From Lojkania enalia (Eukaryota > Ascomycota > Dothideomycetes > Pleosporales), in contig ML986794.1 of NCBI GenBank assembly GCA_010094045.1, positions 1 to 64,000 of the forward strand: a DNA stretch of 64,000 bases, in the 5' to 3' direction. The position numbers and the translations under genes were made by a program. This document shows positions 12,257 through 25,790 of this stretch, piece after piece; position 1 is the first letter of the stretch, and every line of letters starts with the position of its first letter. The notes under the pieces were generated by a model, which was not told the DNA's origin, did not search any database, and worked only from the letters and a program-made list of their open reading frames with translations.

Positions 12257-15200
12257 TTAAAGAAGAGGAAGAGGCGGATTATAAGGTAGGTCTTCTTTCT
12301 AAGGTAGAGTTGCCTCCTATAATATAGCTAATATTATTTAATCCTACTATTTTATCTCTAGATTTTCTTTACAAGTTTAAGTTTTATAATATATTTATAA
12401 TACTATAGAGCTAAGGTTTTCTTCTAGTTTTTAGATATTATTTTATAGGTTCCTATATTTATCTATTTCTAACTATTTTATTAGATAGTACTATTTACTA
12501 TTTTATATTTTATATCTTATTATTTTCTTAACTTTCTATTTCTAGTCTTTTCTATATATATCTATATTATATACTACTAGTTTAGCATTCTAAGGTACCT
12601 TTTCTATAAGTATAATATAGAAGGTTAGGTAGATTTTTATAGTTATAAGTAATTTAAGTTAATAGTTTATAGGTAATATTTGTTCCTTAATTTTATATAG
12701 TCTAATTTTAATATAGTTTAGTTTACTACTTAGTTGTTTACTTTAAATATTTTGTTATAATAGTTAAACTTTTTCTCCCTTCTTAAAATAAGGTAGTTGT
12801 TTATATTTCTTATTATAGTATTTCTTTATAGTATATTATAGAAACTAGAGATCTTTCTTTAGTAAGTCTTATATTTATTAAATAATCTCAACTTGTTCTT
12901 ATACTTAAAATATTTATAATACTACTTTAATTGGAGTATTATATATTTTTAGTTTATACCTATAGTTTACTATAAATAGTAATACTCTAATTATACTATA
13001 TATAGTACTATTATATATAAGTTATACTATTAATAGTAGTATTACCTAATTATTTTATCTATAGTTAAGGTAGTACTATAGATATTACTCTACTATTTAG
13101 TTTATTCGTTCTATCTATCTATCTATTTATAGGTAAAATACTATAGATATCTTATATTTAATTTCTAGTAAGTTTATAATTATTTACTAAAACTTTAAAG
13201 TAAACTTAATATCTTAATCTATAATTATTTTCTAAAATACCCTATATTATATAATAATCTATTTTAGGAAAATGTTCGTAACCTATTCTACTAATAATAC
13301 TTTATTATAAGGAATAAAGTAGGTATATTTTATAAATCTATCTATAATTATTATAATAGAGTTATATACTTCTTTCTTTAGGTAGTCTTTTAACTTTAGT
13401 AGCTTAACGATAAAGTCTATAGTAACTTCTATCTATAGTCTAGTTAGTATTTCTAGATTTTATAATAGTCTATAGAGTATATATCTATTAAATTTATTCT
13501 ATTAATAGTCTATATATTCCTATAATATATTCTTTATCTATTCTCTTATTTTAGAAAAGTAGAATCTTCTAAGGATTCGTTCTAGTATTTTCTCTATTCC
13601 TTAGTATCTATAGGTAGAGGCTTCGTAGAATTGCCTAATAAATTCTTTTCTAACTTTAGCTAGTATATAGATTTAACTATAGATATATAATAGTCTATCT
13701 ATCTATTCTAGTTTTTATTCTTAGAGTTCTTTAGGTATCCCGTCTATTACTAATCTAATTAGTATTATCTAGCTTACTTTTTTAGTAATAGTTATTACTA
13801 CGAGTTGTAGATAATTATATATTATACTTCTATCTTATTATCTTCTTAGTAGTATAGTTGTAGTTTCTTTCTCTTACTTATATTCTAGTAGTCTACTTAA
13901 TACGTCTACTTTTTAGTTCTATTTTCTACTAATATAGATAATTTTAAAGTTAAATGTAGCTAGTTCTTATAATTATCTAACTTATCTAGGGGTAAGAGTT
14001 TTAGTAGTAAAGAAGATAATAAGGTTCTTATAATCGTAATAGACTTTAGTTTACTATTTTACTCCTTATAGGTAAATACGCTATTCTTTAAAATATACTA
14101 TAATAGTTAGAAGTTCTTAGTTATATATATTATAATTTATCTCTACTAGTATAAGTTTTTATAAATAGTATACTACTAGGTATTATTTTCTATTATAGAT
14201 TTATATAAGAATTCCAGCTATTCTTATTCCTAATATATTAGTTTTTATAAAAGCTTTCTTTTCTAGGTTATAGAGTTTTAGTACTAGTTCTTGCTAAAAT
14301 TGTTTCTTAACTTCTTAGAAGGCTTTTTCTTATTTATTTCTCTATATAAAGGTAACATCTTTCTTTAATAGTTAAGTTAGAGGTATAGTTATATTACTCT
14401 AATTATTAATAAAGGTTTAATAGAAGTTATAAAATCCTATAAAGGATTAGATATCTTTAATTAATTTTAAGGTTAGCTAGTCTCTAATTACTACTAATTT
14501 ATTTAGGTCTATTTATAGTTGTTCTAGTTCGATAATAAATCCTAAATAGTCTATTTATATAGTATAAAATTTGTATTTTCTTACTTTAAAGTATAATTTT
14601 ACTACTTATAATATATATAATACTTGTTTAATATATTTCTTATATTTTTACTTTATTTTTAAGTATCCGAGAATATTATCTAAATAGATTATATAGAATC
14701 GTTTAAGATATAGTTTTAGTACCTTATTAATTCGTTTTTAGAAAGTAGCTAGTATATTAGTAAGTCTAAATAGTATAACTAGATATTTAAAAAGTCCCTT
14801 TTTTATTCTAAATACTATTTTCTATTTGTCTCTTTCTTTAATATAGATTTAATAGTACGCGTTCTAGATATCTAATTTTATAAAGATAGTAGCTTCTCTT
14901 AATTAGTTTCTTAAATTATAAATAAGTAGTAAAGAATATTAATTCTTAATTATAATATTATTAAGGATGTGATAATTAATATATATTTATAGGTTAGTTA
15001 TTTCTTTTTCATCTACGAAGAGTATAGAGTATACTACTAGTAAGTTTAATTCTCTAATTATTCCTTTCTTCAGATGTTCGTCTATATATTATTCTAGAGT
15101 CTTTATTTCCCTTAGTATTAGGCTATATATTAGTCCGTATCTAAGTTCTTTTCCTAGTTATAGTTTAATTTTATAATCGTATTCTCTATATTTAAGTAGG

Positions 15201-17677
15201 TATTATAGTAGTTTTTAGAGTTATTTTATCAAATATTAGTATTCTTTAGATATACTATATAATACGTTTCCTATTAGAAATAATTCTTTTACTACTTCTT
15301 TTACTATTATAGTAAGTTGTTCCTTAATTAGTTAGCTAGAGTTTTTAAATATAATTCGTCCTGTTTACTAATTTATCTAAAGGTTTTCTTTTCTTAACTA
15401 TAGGATTCCTAGAATAATATTATAGTTAGTAATCTCTATAATTTAGAATATTTGTTTTTATTAGATTATTTCTAGAATTTTAAACTCTCTTAGTTCTATA
15501 ATATATATAACTTTCTTCTAGAAATCTTTTCCTTTTATAGTTTAAATTATATAAGGTTGTTCTAGTTATATTATAAATATTCCTTTTCTAGTAATATAGT
15601 TACTAGCTATAAAATTCTTTATTACTCTACTATTAATAAGTATATATACTTTATAGCTGTAGTATCGTCCGGGTATTATAAGGTAGTATTCTCCTATATT
15701 TCTATATAACTAAGTTATCTTAGGCTAGTAAGTTATTACTTCTTTTATAAATATATATTTCGAACATTTCTATTCTAGACATTTATACTATAACCTTTCT
15801 CTAATATATACTTTAGGTAGTAGAGGTTTAAATTCGAGTACTATATAGTTTTAGGTTTATTTAGTAACTTCCTATTCTATTATAGCTTCTTACTTTATAG
15901 GATTTCCTAGTACTTTATCTTCGTTTAGTCGTCTTAGCTATATACCTATATTTTCCTTTCTTCCTTAGTAGGCCTTATACTATTATTTAATATACAATAT
16001 CTATACTATCTTAAAATATACTAGATAGCATTAGTTTATACAGGGGTTATTATCTTCTTTAACTTAGTAATCCTATTCTTATTTATATTATAATACTTTT
16101 AGTATCTAGTATTTTACTAGTACTTCGCTTCGTAAGAAGGCTACTACTTTTTATATTATATACGCAACCTTATCCTAATCTATTATATTAAGGTACCCTT
16201 CTATTACTTTTATAGTTTCTATCTATTTTTAGAAGTATAAGAAGTGGATTTCTCTAGAGTAGGTATTTTACTATTCTTTATAAACGCTGATAATATCTTA
16301 TTCTAGTCTATTCTTATCGTAGAATCTTATAGGTAGTTCTTCTTATAGAGTAGCTATAAAAGCTAGCATTCCCTATTTATACTCGATTATTCCTTATTAG
16401 TATATAGAATATACTCTAGATACTAGTTTAGGTATTAGTACTCTAATAGTAGCTTCTTCTATTTATAATAGAGTATTTATTTTTTTGTTCTTATCTAATT
16501 CTTTCTAAACTTCTTCTAGCTATCTTTTTATATATTCCTATATTACTATAAATTGTATTTTCTTTTAAGGCTAATATTCTATAGCTTCTTTAAGTTATTA
16601 ATATATTTAACACTTATTTTTACTATAAAAGGACTAATATAGAATTTTGTATTCTATAGTTACGGCTAGTTTTTCTTTACCTACTTCCTGCGGTTTATCT
16701 TCTATAGGCTAGTTTCTTCTTTCTTTCTTTTTACTTTAATATTCCTTTACTATATATCCTAATTTCTAATAGTTATAGTACTTAATATCTTTCTTTTAAG
16801 TTTTCTTTTCCTGAGTCACCTATAACTTAGGCTTCTTTTCTCTAATAGTACTTAGATTTATAGGTCCGCCCGCGTCGGCAGCTTTTACTAAAAAGTATAC
16901 CCTTTAATAGTATACTTATCTTTCCTTATTTTTAAACTAGTATAGTTTATTATTAATTCTCTTTACTAGTTAGAAATATAATACTAGGTCCTACGGTTGC
17001 TCTATATATATTATTACTCTTCTTATTTCTATTTTTAATCTTCTATAAAACTTTACTATTATACTATAGTTGTCCTATACAACTTTATTCGAGAGCTGTT
17101 AAAAGCTTAATATATATAAGGTAATAGATTCTAGTTAAACTAAATTATAAAATCTATCTTCTACTATTTATACTTCGTTAATATCTCTAAATACTAGTTT
17201 AAATTTCTATTAGAAGTATACTAGGCTTATAAATATTATCTTAGTTTTACTCTTCTAGTATTCTTCTACATAGTTCTTAAAATCTATTAGAAAGGACTAG
17301 AACTAGTTAAATAGTTTACCCGTTAAGTATACTCTTATAAATAGTACTTTCTTATTCTTATATTAAATAATATCGAGGTTGGTATTAATATAGATTCTTA
17401 CTACTACTAGGAATCCTTTAAGCTTAAATCTAGTTCTATTAAACTTATTAAGTAGTAATAGTTTAATTTATTATTAGTAATATATTATTAGTAATACTCT
17501 TTTAACTTATTTAAGTTTTTAGATAATTCCTGCTAGTTCTATCCCTTATTTACTATTAACTATTTCTTATATTCCTTTAAGACTTTTAAGAAGGCTATTC
17601 TAAGTCTCCTTTAAGCTTCTTATCTATTTATCTACTAGAACTAGCTGTTTCTATTATTATACTAATTCGTTTTATAT
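12257..17677 (-). pseudogene. Element B Gag-Pol, heavily RIP-degraded
   Basis: This is collinear base for base with the element A Gag-Pol and was positioned by counting from the LTR. The start codon equivalent at 17675-17677 reads ATA, the RIP product of ATG. RT, RNase H, integrase and chromodomain can be followed only by alignment to A, because the CAA, CAG, CGA and TGG codons inspected have become stops. No indel was found, since the internal regions of A and B have equal length. Confidence 0.88.
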
Positions 17678-17847
17678 TCTTATAAATATAGTTATTATAC
17701 CTACCTCTAACGAGGTAGCTTTACTAGCTAATCTTAATATTCTACTTGCGTAAGTTTCCTATATTACTTACTAAAGGTATCTCTTTTCTTATAACTAGGG
17801 TAGTCTAACTAGTCTTACTTCTTCTAGCTTTATAAGGGTAGTTAAAG

Positions 17848-18180
17848 TATAACAGCCTCTAATTAGCTAGATATAGGGTAGAGTAATAACTAAGAGTAAT
17901 TATATATTATAAGAGATTATTCTTATAAACTTATAATAAAAGTATATAAGTAGAGTATATAAAAGATATTTAAGTTAACTATAAAGAGTTATAAAGATTA
18001 GAGTTATAAGATTATTAAATATAATTTAGTTCCTTTATTATTTCTTCTTACTCAGTTATTTAGTTAACTAAACTATTAAGTATATTATATACCTTATATT
18101 AGTTTTATTCTTCTAGCTATATAGAGTCTTAGATCTTAATTAGGTCTAATATAGGAGTTCCTATAAGAATATCTATAATA
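17848..18180 (-). repeat. Element B 5' LTR
   Basis: This is a 333-bp LTR in reverse orientation. Its outer end, GAATATCTATAATA, is the RIP version of the reverse complement of the A LTR start. It has a single copy of the 34-bp unit. Confidence 0.93.
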
Positions 18181-21075
18181 ATAGATTATTATAAACTTAA
18201 TACTCTTACCTATAAAAATATATATCTAATACTATATATAGATAAACTTCTATTTAGGCCTACGAAAGTAGCAATTTTTATTAAGTTTAATATTTGTACA
18301 GCCTTTAATAAGATTAGAATAGACTCTAGTTTTAAAAAATATACTACCTTTTAAACTTAATATAGAATCTATAAATATAAAGTTCTACCTTTTAGATTAT
18401 ATAATAGTCTAGTAACTTACTAGTACTATATAAATAACGTACTAATCGACTACCTAAATAACTTCTATATTACTTATCTAGATAATATTTTTATCTATTT
18501 AAAAGATAAGGTGATATATACTATCTATATTAAGAAAGTTCTTAAGAGATTATATTAAGTAGGGTTATAAGTTAATATTAAGAAAAGTAAATTCTATATT
18601 ACCTAAACTAAATACCTTAGCTATATTCTCTTAAATAAAGGCCTTAAAATTAATTTAGAAAAGGTAGAAGTATTATATAACTAGTAGCTACCTACTACTA
18701 TAATAGGTGTAAAATCCTTTTTAGGTTTTACTAGATTCTACTAATAGTTTATACTGGAATTCTCGCGTGTTATAAAACTAATTATCATATTATAGAGTTC
18801 TATAACCTCTTTTATATAGACTTTAAAATATAATATTACCTTTAAGAAATTGAAGTTAGCTCTATTAAGTATACCTACTCTCTACTATTTTAACCCTACG
18901 TTAGAAATAAAAATAGAAACTAATACCTCTAATAGAGTAGTTATAGAAGTACTATTATAGAAATATTCTAATAGAAAATAGTACCCTATAATATTTTATA
19001 GTAAGGTTCTATCTAGTTTAGAACTAAACTAGAAGATTTATAATAAGGAACTATTTATAATCGTTACTGCGTTTAAGTAATAGAGGATAGAACTTACTTT
19101 AGTAGCTACTAGAACTCTAATATATACCGATTATTACTTACTTAAATATTTTATAACTATAAAGGTACTTAATACTTATTAAGTTTATTAGACTAAAGAA
19201 TTAGTTTAGTATTAGTTCTAAATCGAGTATACTTTAGGTAAAAATAATATTAGAGTAGATATCTTTAATTATTATAAATAAGATATAGAAAACTTAAAAG
19301 CGGCTTAAACTAATAACTAGTTAAGAGTCCTATTTAAACTATATTAACTTTACCCCTAAATTAATACTAAATTAGTCTAGTTCTATATTACCTAAATAAT
19401 AACTTAAGTAGCTATATTAAATATTATTAAAGATTAAGAGTAGGTTATATTATTAAACTTTCTAAAGTTAATTAACATATTATTATAGAAAAACTAAGCC
19501 TCCTTTATATAGAAATATATACTTTTACCCCGCAAGTATTAGATAGAGAATAGACTACTCTTCTATAATAATCGCTTATATATTCTATTAGATTTAGGCC
19601 TTTATATATAACTTATATAAGAGGCTTATAACTAAATATCCTCCGCATACTTAAATGCTACTAAAACCTATTAATTACTATTTTAGAAGTACTACTAGAA
19701 GGGTATAAAAGTTACTTATAAATAATATATATAGAATTATATCTTATACTATAAAGCTTATCTAATATAAATTTAAACCCTAGGTTTTATCTATTTACTT
19801 TCTATACTAAATTAACTAATATAGCATCTATATATTAATTTTAAGGATTTCTCTATAGATAAATCTAGATACAATTAAATTATAGTAGTAATTAATCGCC
19901 TATTTAAATAAGTTATATTTATTCTCTACTATTATATAATTAACGTATAGAGAATAGCTAAATTATTTATTTAATAAGTATACTACTTTAGCTATATACT
20001 TAAAACTATTATTTTAGACTAAAGATCTTAGTTTATATCTAGTTTCTAGTTTAAATTCTACTATATTTTAGACGTAAAGATTAAACTATCTACTACTTAT
20101 TATAAAGAGACTAATAAATAGATAGAGATTATAAATAAGTATATTAATTAGAGACTATACTCTTTTATATTCTTCTACTAGAATAACTAGAGTTCTCTAT
20201 TACTTATAATTAACCGAGTATAAGTAACTCTACCCTATATAACTATTAGAATATTTCTATATTAGATCCTATATAGATCTAAACCCTATTAGAGTTAGAA
20301 TTAGAAATATTTTATTAATTCTATTACTATAATAGATAAATTAAATTATAAAAACGCTTTAGCTCTAGTAACTTATATATATATAGCCTAGAAAACTATA
20401 AAGACTAATATTAAAAAGGCTTAAAATTGTATATAATCTATTATTAACTATTACTAGTAACTAATTAATTAGTAGATTAGTAATATAGTCTACCTAAATA
20501 CTAAGAACCTTATAGTTTAGAGACTAAGCTAAAAACTATCTAATTAATAGAAGGGCTCTTTTAAAGTATTAGAATAGGTTAGAAACTTATACTATTTATA
20601 ACTACCTCTAGAATTAAGAATATATAATATCTTTATACTAAACCTACTATATAAAAACTCTTAGGACCCTTTACTAGAGTAAAAAGCTCTAAAACTACCC
20701 GCTATTACTATTAAGAGGGTAGAAGAGTAGGAGGTTAAAGAAATACTAGCTAGTAAGCTATATTATAAGACCCTTAAATACTATATAAAATAGGTAGAAT
20801 ATAATTCTAACCCAGTCTAGTATAAAGTCTTAAATTTTATAGATTTGTCTTATAAGTTAAAAGCTTTTTATAATAAGTATCTAAATTAGCTAAAACCTTT
20901 AAAAGCTCTAACTAAATAGATTAAGGTATATAAAAATAGTATAGAAAATATAGATTATCTAGTAGATAATAATATATAAGAGTTAAGTAGTAGATTTTAA
21001 AAACTAAAGTATAGGTCTAAAATTACTCCTCTATAAAATCTAGAGGGTCTAATAGTAGGCTATTAGATACCTCTC
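18181..21075 (+). pseudogene. Element C pol remnant (RT, RNase H, integrase, chromodomain-like tail)
   Basis: Reverse transcriptase covers about 18181-18760, with YLDNIFIY near 18476-18500 in place of YLDDIFIY. RNase H covers about 18880-19300 (IFYSKVLSSLELN, then YNKELF). The integrase core lies at about 19840-20200 (IVVINRLFK, ILDQRSQFIS). The C-terminal segment at about 20745-20925 (YYIKQVEYNSNPVQYK, then LKAFYNKYLN) matches the diverged chromodomain seen at the end of many fungal gypsy polyproteins (original probably Y-x-VKWxGYxxxPxWY). Stops are of the RIP type. The frame ends near 21075, and about 1 kb of unrecognised sequence follows before the LTR. Confidence 0.85.
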
Positions 21076-22069
21076 TAGTTCTCTTCTCTTCTACTCTCCT
21101 TCCTCTTTCTTCCCTCTAAACTTTTCTTAAACCTTTTCTATCTTATTTTTAACCGCCTAAAAGCGCCGCAATATTAGTTTAAAAGCTAGATATTAGAGTT
21201 TCTAAGGCTAAAACCTAATAGAGTAACTTAGTACCCTAGTAGAATAAAGCTACTTAGATACTAGTTATAAAAAGGTTATCTTTCTAACTTTTTATAACCT
21301 AGGCTATAAGCGCTAGATTATAAGTAGACTTTAAAATAGCCTTAAAAGCTACCTTTTTATCCTTCTTATCCCCTATATATTAGGCTGCTATTTATAGTTT
21401 AAAATAGTCCTGGAAGACTAGAAACTCTTTCTTATAATAGAAGGGGATCTATAAATACGTTAGTAATAAGTATTCTACTAGTATTAGATACGATTTGTAC
21501 GGGGTTATACTTTTTATTTTATAAGATATAATACTCGCATTTTTTTAATCTTAAAGACTAAAAGGAAAATATTATATACTACCTATAGGCGAGCGTATAT
21601 ATAGCTTAAAGGTAGATAATTTAAAAGGCCTTTAAAGAGGCTCTAGAAGGTAGGCAGAGTAGTATATTAATTAATTTTTTCTATAAAGTGTTAGTAATAC
21701 TTTAATAATTAATAGTACTAGAGACGCGTAATAATATATATAGAGTAGAAGTTATTATTTAGTTAAGAAAGTTTAGTTAATAGTAACCTAGTAATATACT
21801 AAGGCTAGTAAACGCTTATTACTATATGCGACGAAATTATAATATTAATAAACTATTATAATAGTAGTTACTAGCCGATATATAGGTTAATTATACTTAC
21901 CGTAAAAACCTTATTTAATATTATATTAATAAATATATCTCTATAAGTAACTATATATATTAGTTCTTACTAGTAAATATCTTTTTAAAGAAATTTCTTT
22001 ATACTAGAACCTATTTATAATAGCCCTAATTCCCTCCCGGACTAGTATAGATAAGAACTATTAGCCTAT
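21076..22069 (+). other. Element C 3' untranslated stretch
   Basis: About 1 kb lies between the last recognisable pol codons and the polypurine tract. I see no protein domain in it on either strand. Confidence 0.5.
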
Positions 22070-22080
22070 AAGAAGGGGGG
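22070..22080 (+). other. Polypurine tract of element C
   Basis: AAGAAGGGGGG lies directly before the LTR, in the orientation expected for a plus-strand element. Confidence 0.75.
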
Positions 22081-22294
22081 TAGTATAATAATATAAAGAA
22101 ATTGTTCTACAAAAAGTTTTATATATAATCTTATCCTAAAGCTTTTTACTTATCTTATCTTATCTCTAGTTCTACCCCTTTTTCCTTCTATATATAGTTA
22201 TATACTCCCTTATAAGTAGCTTAGTAGTTCTTCTATATCCTTTTGTATAAGGCCTATAGGTATTAATAAAATTCCTAGGTTTCTAATCCCTACA
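22081..22294 (+). repeat. Element C 3' LTR
   Basis: The LTR starts after the polypurine tract (TAGTATAATAAT, presumably once TG...) and probably ends ...CCCTACA at 22294. An AATAAA polyadenylation signal lies at about 22265. The second LTR is absent, so the right end is an estimate from the terminal ACA. Confidence 0.6.
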
Positions 22295-23287
22295 TACTTC
22301 TATATACCTCTAAATAGATTTATACTATATTTAGACCTATTATCTTACCTACGCTATTATATATCTTAATAGTTTTAGCTTTAGTAAAGCTATCTTACTT
22401 CTATAGAACCTTTTTTAATTCTTTTTATACTATAATAGACTCTTATTTACTTTTTAAAGCTAATTAACTTAATACTAAAATAGTATATATAAATAAACTA
22501 TTTATATAGTACCTTTAGTAAGTAAATTAAAAGAATTATTAATTATAGTAGATAAACTATTCTAATATCTAGTAATATAATCTTAAATTAGTATTATTTA
22601 AGATTCTAGTTTAATAGTATTAGTTAGTATTTTTAACTGCTAAAAGCAACTAGCTATTAATAGTAATAATAGAGTATAAAGCTTAATATTAAATTTTAAT
22701 AGTACTATATTAGAATTATATAGTACTAAACTAGTACTTTAAAAACTTATATATATATTAGTCTTAATAATAAAGTACTAATATACTATATAAAAGGTTA
22801 GTAAAAAGTTAAGCTTTATAATATAGTAGGTACTAGCTTATATAAGCTTATTAATCTTACGCCTATATACTTTCTTTAATAGCGAAAAATAGCCTATATT
22901 TAGAAGCTATAGTAGATATAATAAATATACTATTATATATAATAGAATAATATTCTTTTCTTTATAAAGTAGCTGAAATTTAGTAGACTTATAGCTCTTA
23001 TAGCTATTAATAAATAGTAGATAATAAACGTTTATTATATACTACTTTATATACTAATTAAAATACTTTAGCTATTTAATTATAAGCTTATTATTTATCT
23101 ATCTACTATTACTTAGCGTAATTACTTCTCTAAATAGTATATTATCGCTCTAATATTATATAGAGAGGTAATACTTACTAGTAAAGATAATAAATAGTAG
23201 GATAGTATTACTATAAGTGCTAATAGTCTAAATAACTATTATCTACTTATAATTATCTAGTTATAGTAATTTTAGTTAACTAATATA

Positions 23288-23333
23288 ATCTACTATTAAG
23301 CGGTTAAAACTACTAAATAGTTAGTAATCTACC
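23288..23333. repeat. C2 left terminal inverted repeat
   Basis: This pairs imperfectly with 25084-25129. The mismatches seen are mostly transitions. Confidence 0.7.
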
Positions 23334-25083
23334 TAATTTTAATTTTAAAGTAGAATATTTCTATAACTATTAAAGTAATTAATTATATAATAATATTTAT
23401 ATAATTCTTACTATTTAGTATTTTAATTAAAGCTATTTTATATATCTTAATATAATAGTTTAGCTTCTAATAGCGCCTGTAGTATTTTAGTTAGTATAGT
23501 TAACTATAACTATTTAAGCCTTTTTATTCTACTTAATAGCCTTCTTATTATTACTTTATTAATTACAGCTTATCTAATATAGAGATAGTACTTATACCCT
23601 TAATTATCTTATATTTATACTCCTTATACTTTATAAGTATTATATTTACCGTCTAGAGATCTCTATTTTCTATTTCTAAAAATAACTATCTATATACTAT
23701 AGATATAATACTTTTTATAAGACTTATAAGACTTTTAAATATTAACATTAGTAAGCTATTTTAATATTATTCTATATATTATTATATATATTATATTTAG
23801 TACTCTACTTTTAAGCGATTATATAGTATTTATAACTACTATTTAGTAGGTTCTAAGAGTAGTAGTATTAGGGTTTATAAAGCTTAGATATTAAGCTTTA
23901 AAATAATATAATCTAGACTAAATAAAACTAATCTAAACCTTCTAAAGCTTCTAATTATATTTTTATTAATAATAGTATTATTAAAAACTACTTTAAATAT
24001 AGGTAGAAAGTCTTTTTTAATTATATAGTTAATACGGTATTAAATTAAACTTTTAATCTCCTTACTATATATATACTTTAATAGACTAAAATAGCCTATA
24101 TTAAATAGTTATAGAAGATAAAATAAGTATAAAGGTATATAAAGTATAATAATATTATATTCTTTATAATAATTATAAAATTCGATAGAATTATAGCTAT
24201 TATAGCCGTCTATAATAAGTAGTTAATAGGTACTAGTAGTACTAGTTTTAGTATATTTATTAAAGTAATTAAGCTATTTAAACTTATATTTAATAAACGT
24301 CTAACTCTTCTTACTAATAGATAAAGCCTACTAAGGTTTATCTATAATTAACTAGTACTAGATATTATATTATTATACGCCCTTAAAGATAATAAATAGT
24401 AGAATCGGCTAGCTATATATATTTACTACTATAATTACTATTATCTATTTAATATTACTAGACTAGATAGATTTAAATATTTATTACCTCTTAATACTAG
24501 TAATAACTATTTTTAGGCTAATTTTATCTATTTAAAAGCCGGTTTTATTAAAATTATAGATATCTTTATTAAAGATATTATACTTAACCTTAGTATTATA
24601 TATAAAGTAGAACTAGCTTTAAATAACTTTAAAATCTTTATTTAGAACTCTTTAGTAGTTATATTATTAATTAATATATAATTTAAGCTCTAAAATATAT
24701 AAGATAAAATAATTAGACTAATTTTTACTAATAGATTACTAACTATAATTAAGAAGTAGTTTATTAGCTATATCTTACAGTATATTAAGATTAAGCTAAA
24801 ACCTATATATATCTATATTAAGTATATAGTCTATAATCGACCTCTTTTCTAGCTCTATAAAATTCTTTAAATTAGGGGTATAATTAGCTTTATAAGGTCT
24901 TCTATTATAGTACTCTTTTAGGGTAGTATAACTAACTTTAAACGCCTATACTACAGCTAGATTTAACTTAAATTAACCTTATTTAAAAGCTTTATTTACT
25001 ATAGTTATATCGGCTTTAAATAAGTATATTCTATTATATAGTTATAGAAATATTACGAAATTTAATAGGGTAGTAGAGATTTT

Positions 25084-25129
25084 AGTAGGTTACTAACTAT
25101 TTAATAGTTTTAACTACTCGGTAGTAGAT
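25084..25129. repeat. C2 right terminal inverted repeat
   Basis: Reverse complement partner of 23288-23333. Confidence 0.7.
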
Positions 25130-25790
25130 TATATTAGCTAATAGTTTAGTACTAGTAACTATTTTACTAGTAGATATAATATCTATCTAAAAGCTTATTT
25201 TATTAAAATTATAGATATTATTATTAGTTATATTATACTTTACTTTAGTATTATATATTAGATTAAACTAACTATTAATAACTTTAAAATTCTTATAGAA
25301 AGTTCTTTAATAGTTATATTTTTAATAGAAGTATATTTTAAGCTTAAAAATATAGTTAATAAAATTTATTAACTAGTTTTTACTAATCTAGTCTATAAAG
25401 TAAGTTTTAAATAAATAGTTAGTTATATCTTATATACTATTAATTATAGGAGGGTATTTATAAAATAATAGGTCTAGTAAATACTATATTATAGTTAATT
25501 CCTCTAGATTTATAAGTTTCTTTAAATTAGGCTTATAATTATATTATAAAAGTTTACTAGTATATTAATCTCTAAATATTATTTAGAAGATATTATAAGT
25601 AGTTATAATACTTTATATACTCTAAATTTAATCTTAATTAATAGCTAAAATAGCTAGTAATATCTAATCTTTTTAATAGATTAATTAAAGTTAAGGTAGT
25701 TACTATATTATATTATAAGTAGATAGAGTATAACTTTTTAGTAAAAGTAGGCAACTTATTTAAATAGGTAACTTACTTATAAAATATATT

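Larger units (their letters stand above)
4504..18180 (-). mobile_element. Element B: Ty3/gypsy chromovirus, minus strand, interrupted by element A
   Basis: Element B runs right to left. Its 5' LTR is 17848-18180 (333 bp), its internal region is 11712-17847, and its 3' LTR is split into 4504-4811 and 11687-11711 by the insertion of element A. The two 3' LTR pieces add up to 333 bp, and the internal region is 6,136 bp, exactly the internal length of A. RIP has therefore changed bases without adding or removing any. B is more heavily mutated than A; even its gag ATG has become ATA. I find no matching target site duplication: left flank ATACG, right flank ATAGA. The left neighbour is helicase sequence while the right neighbour is the middle of another gypsy pol gene. 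Confidence 0.93.
18181..22294 (+). mobile_element. Element C: 5'-truncated Ty3/gypsy element
   Basis: The element begins abruptly inside reverse transcriptase, at a segment corresponding to VDYRKLN, directly after element B. It continues through RNase H, integrase and a chromodomain-like tail to a polypurine tract and a 3' LTR. The 5' LTR, gag, protease and first part of RT are missing. They are not on the other side of B, which holds helicase sequence instead. Heavily RIP-mutated. Confidence 0.85.
23288..25129 (-). mobile_element. Pogo/Fot1-like transposon C2, complete, nested in C1
   Basis: The element is 1,842 bp, typical for Fot1-like elements. Imperfect terminal inverted repeats of about 46 bp (ATCTACTATTAAGCGG left, ATCTACTACCGAGTAG when the right end is reversed) are flanked by TA on both sides (23286-23287 and 25130-25131), the target duplication of the Tc1/mariner/pogo superfamily. 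The minus strand encodes a RIP-degraded DDE transposase with its C-terminus near 23850, the YLLQLFNIGYFSLLK segment near 24090, and its N-terminus near 24950. Confidence 0.75.
22450..25790 (-). mobile_element. Pogo/Fot1-like transposon C1, interrupted by C2
   Basis: The C-terminal half of a DDE transposase lies at about 22640-23287 and its N-terminal half at about 25132-25600, both on the minus strand. They join when element C2 (23288-25129) is removed. The diagnostic segment after the second catalytic Asp is readable (about 22890-22930: YLLYLLQLLNIGYFSLLK, cf. HLLQPLDVGCFSPLK of pogo/Fot1 transposases). The outer ends are approximate because I could not align its terminal inverted repeats with confidence. 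Confidence 0.62.
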
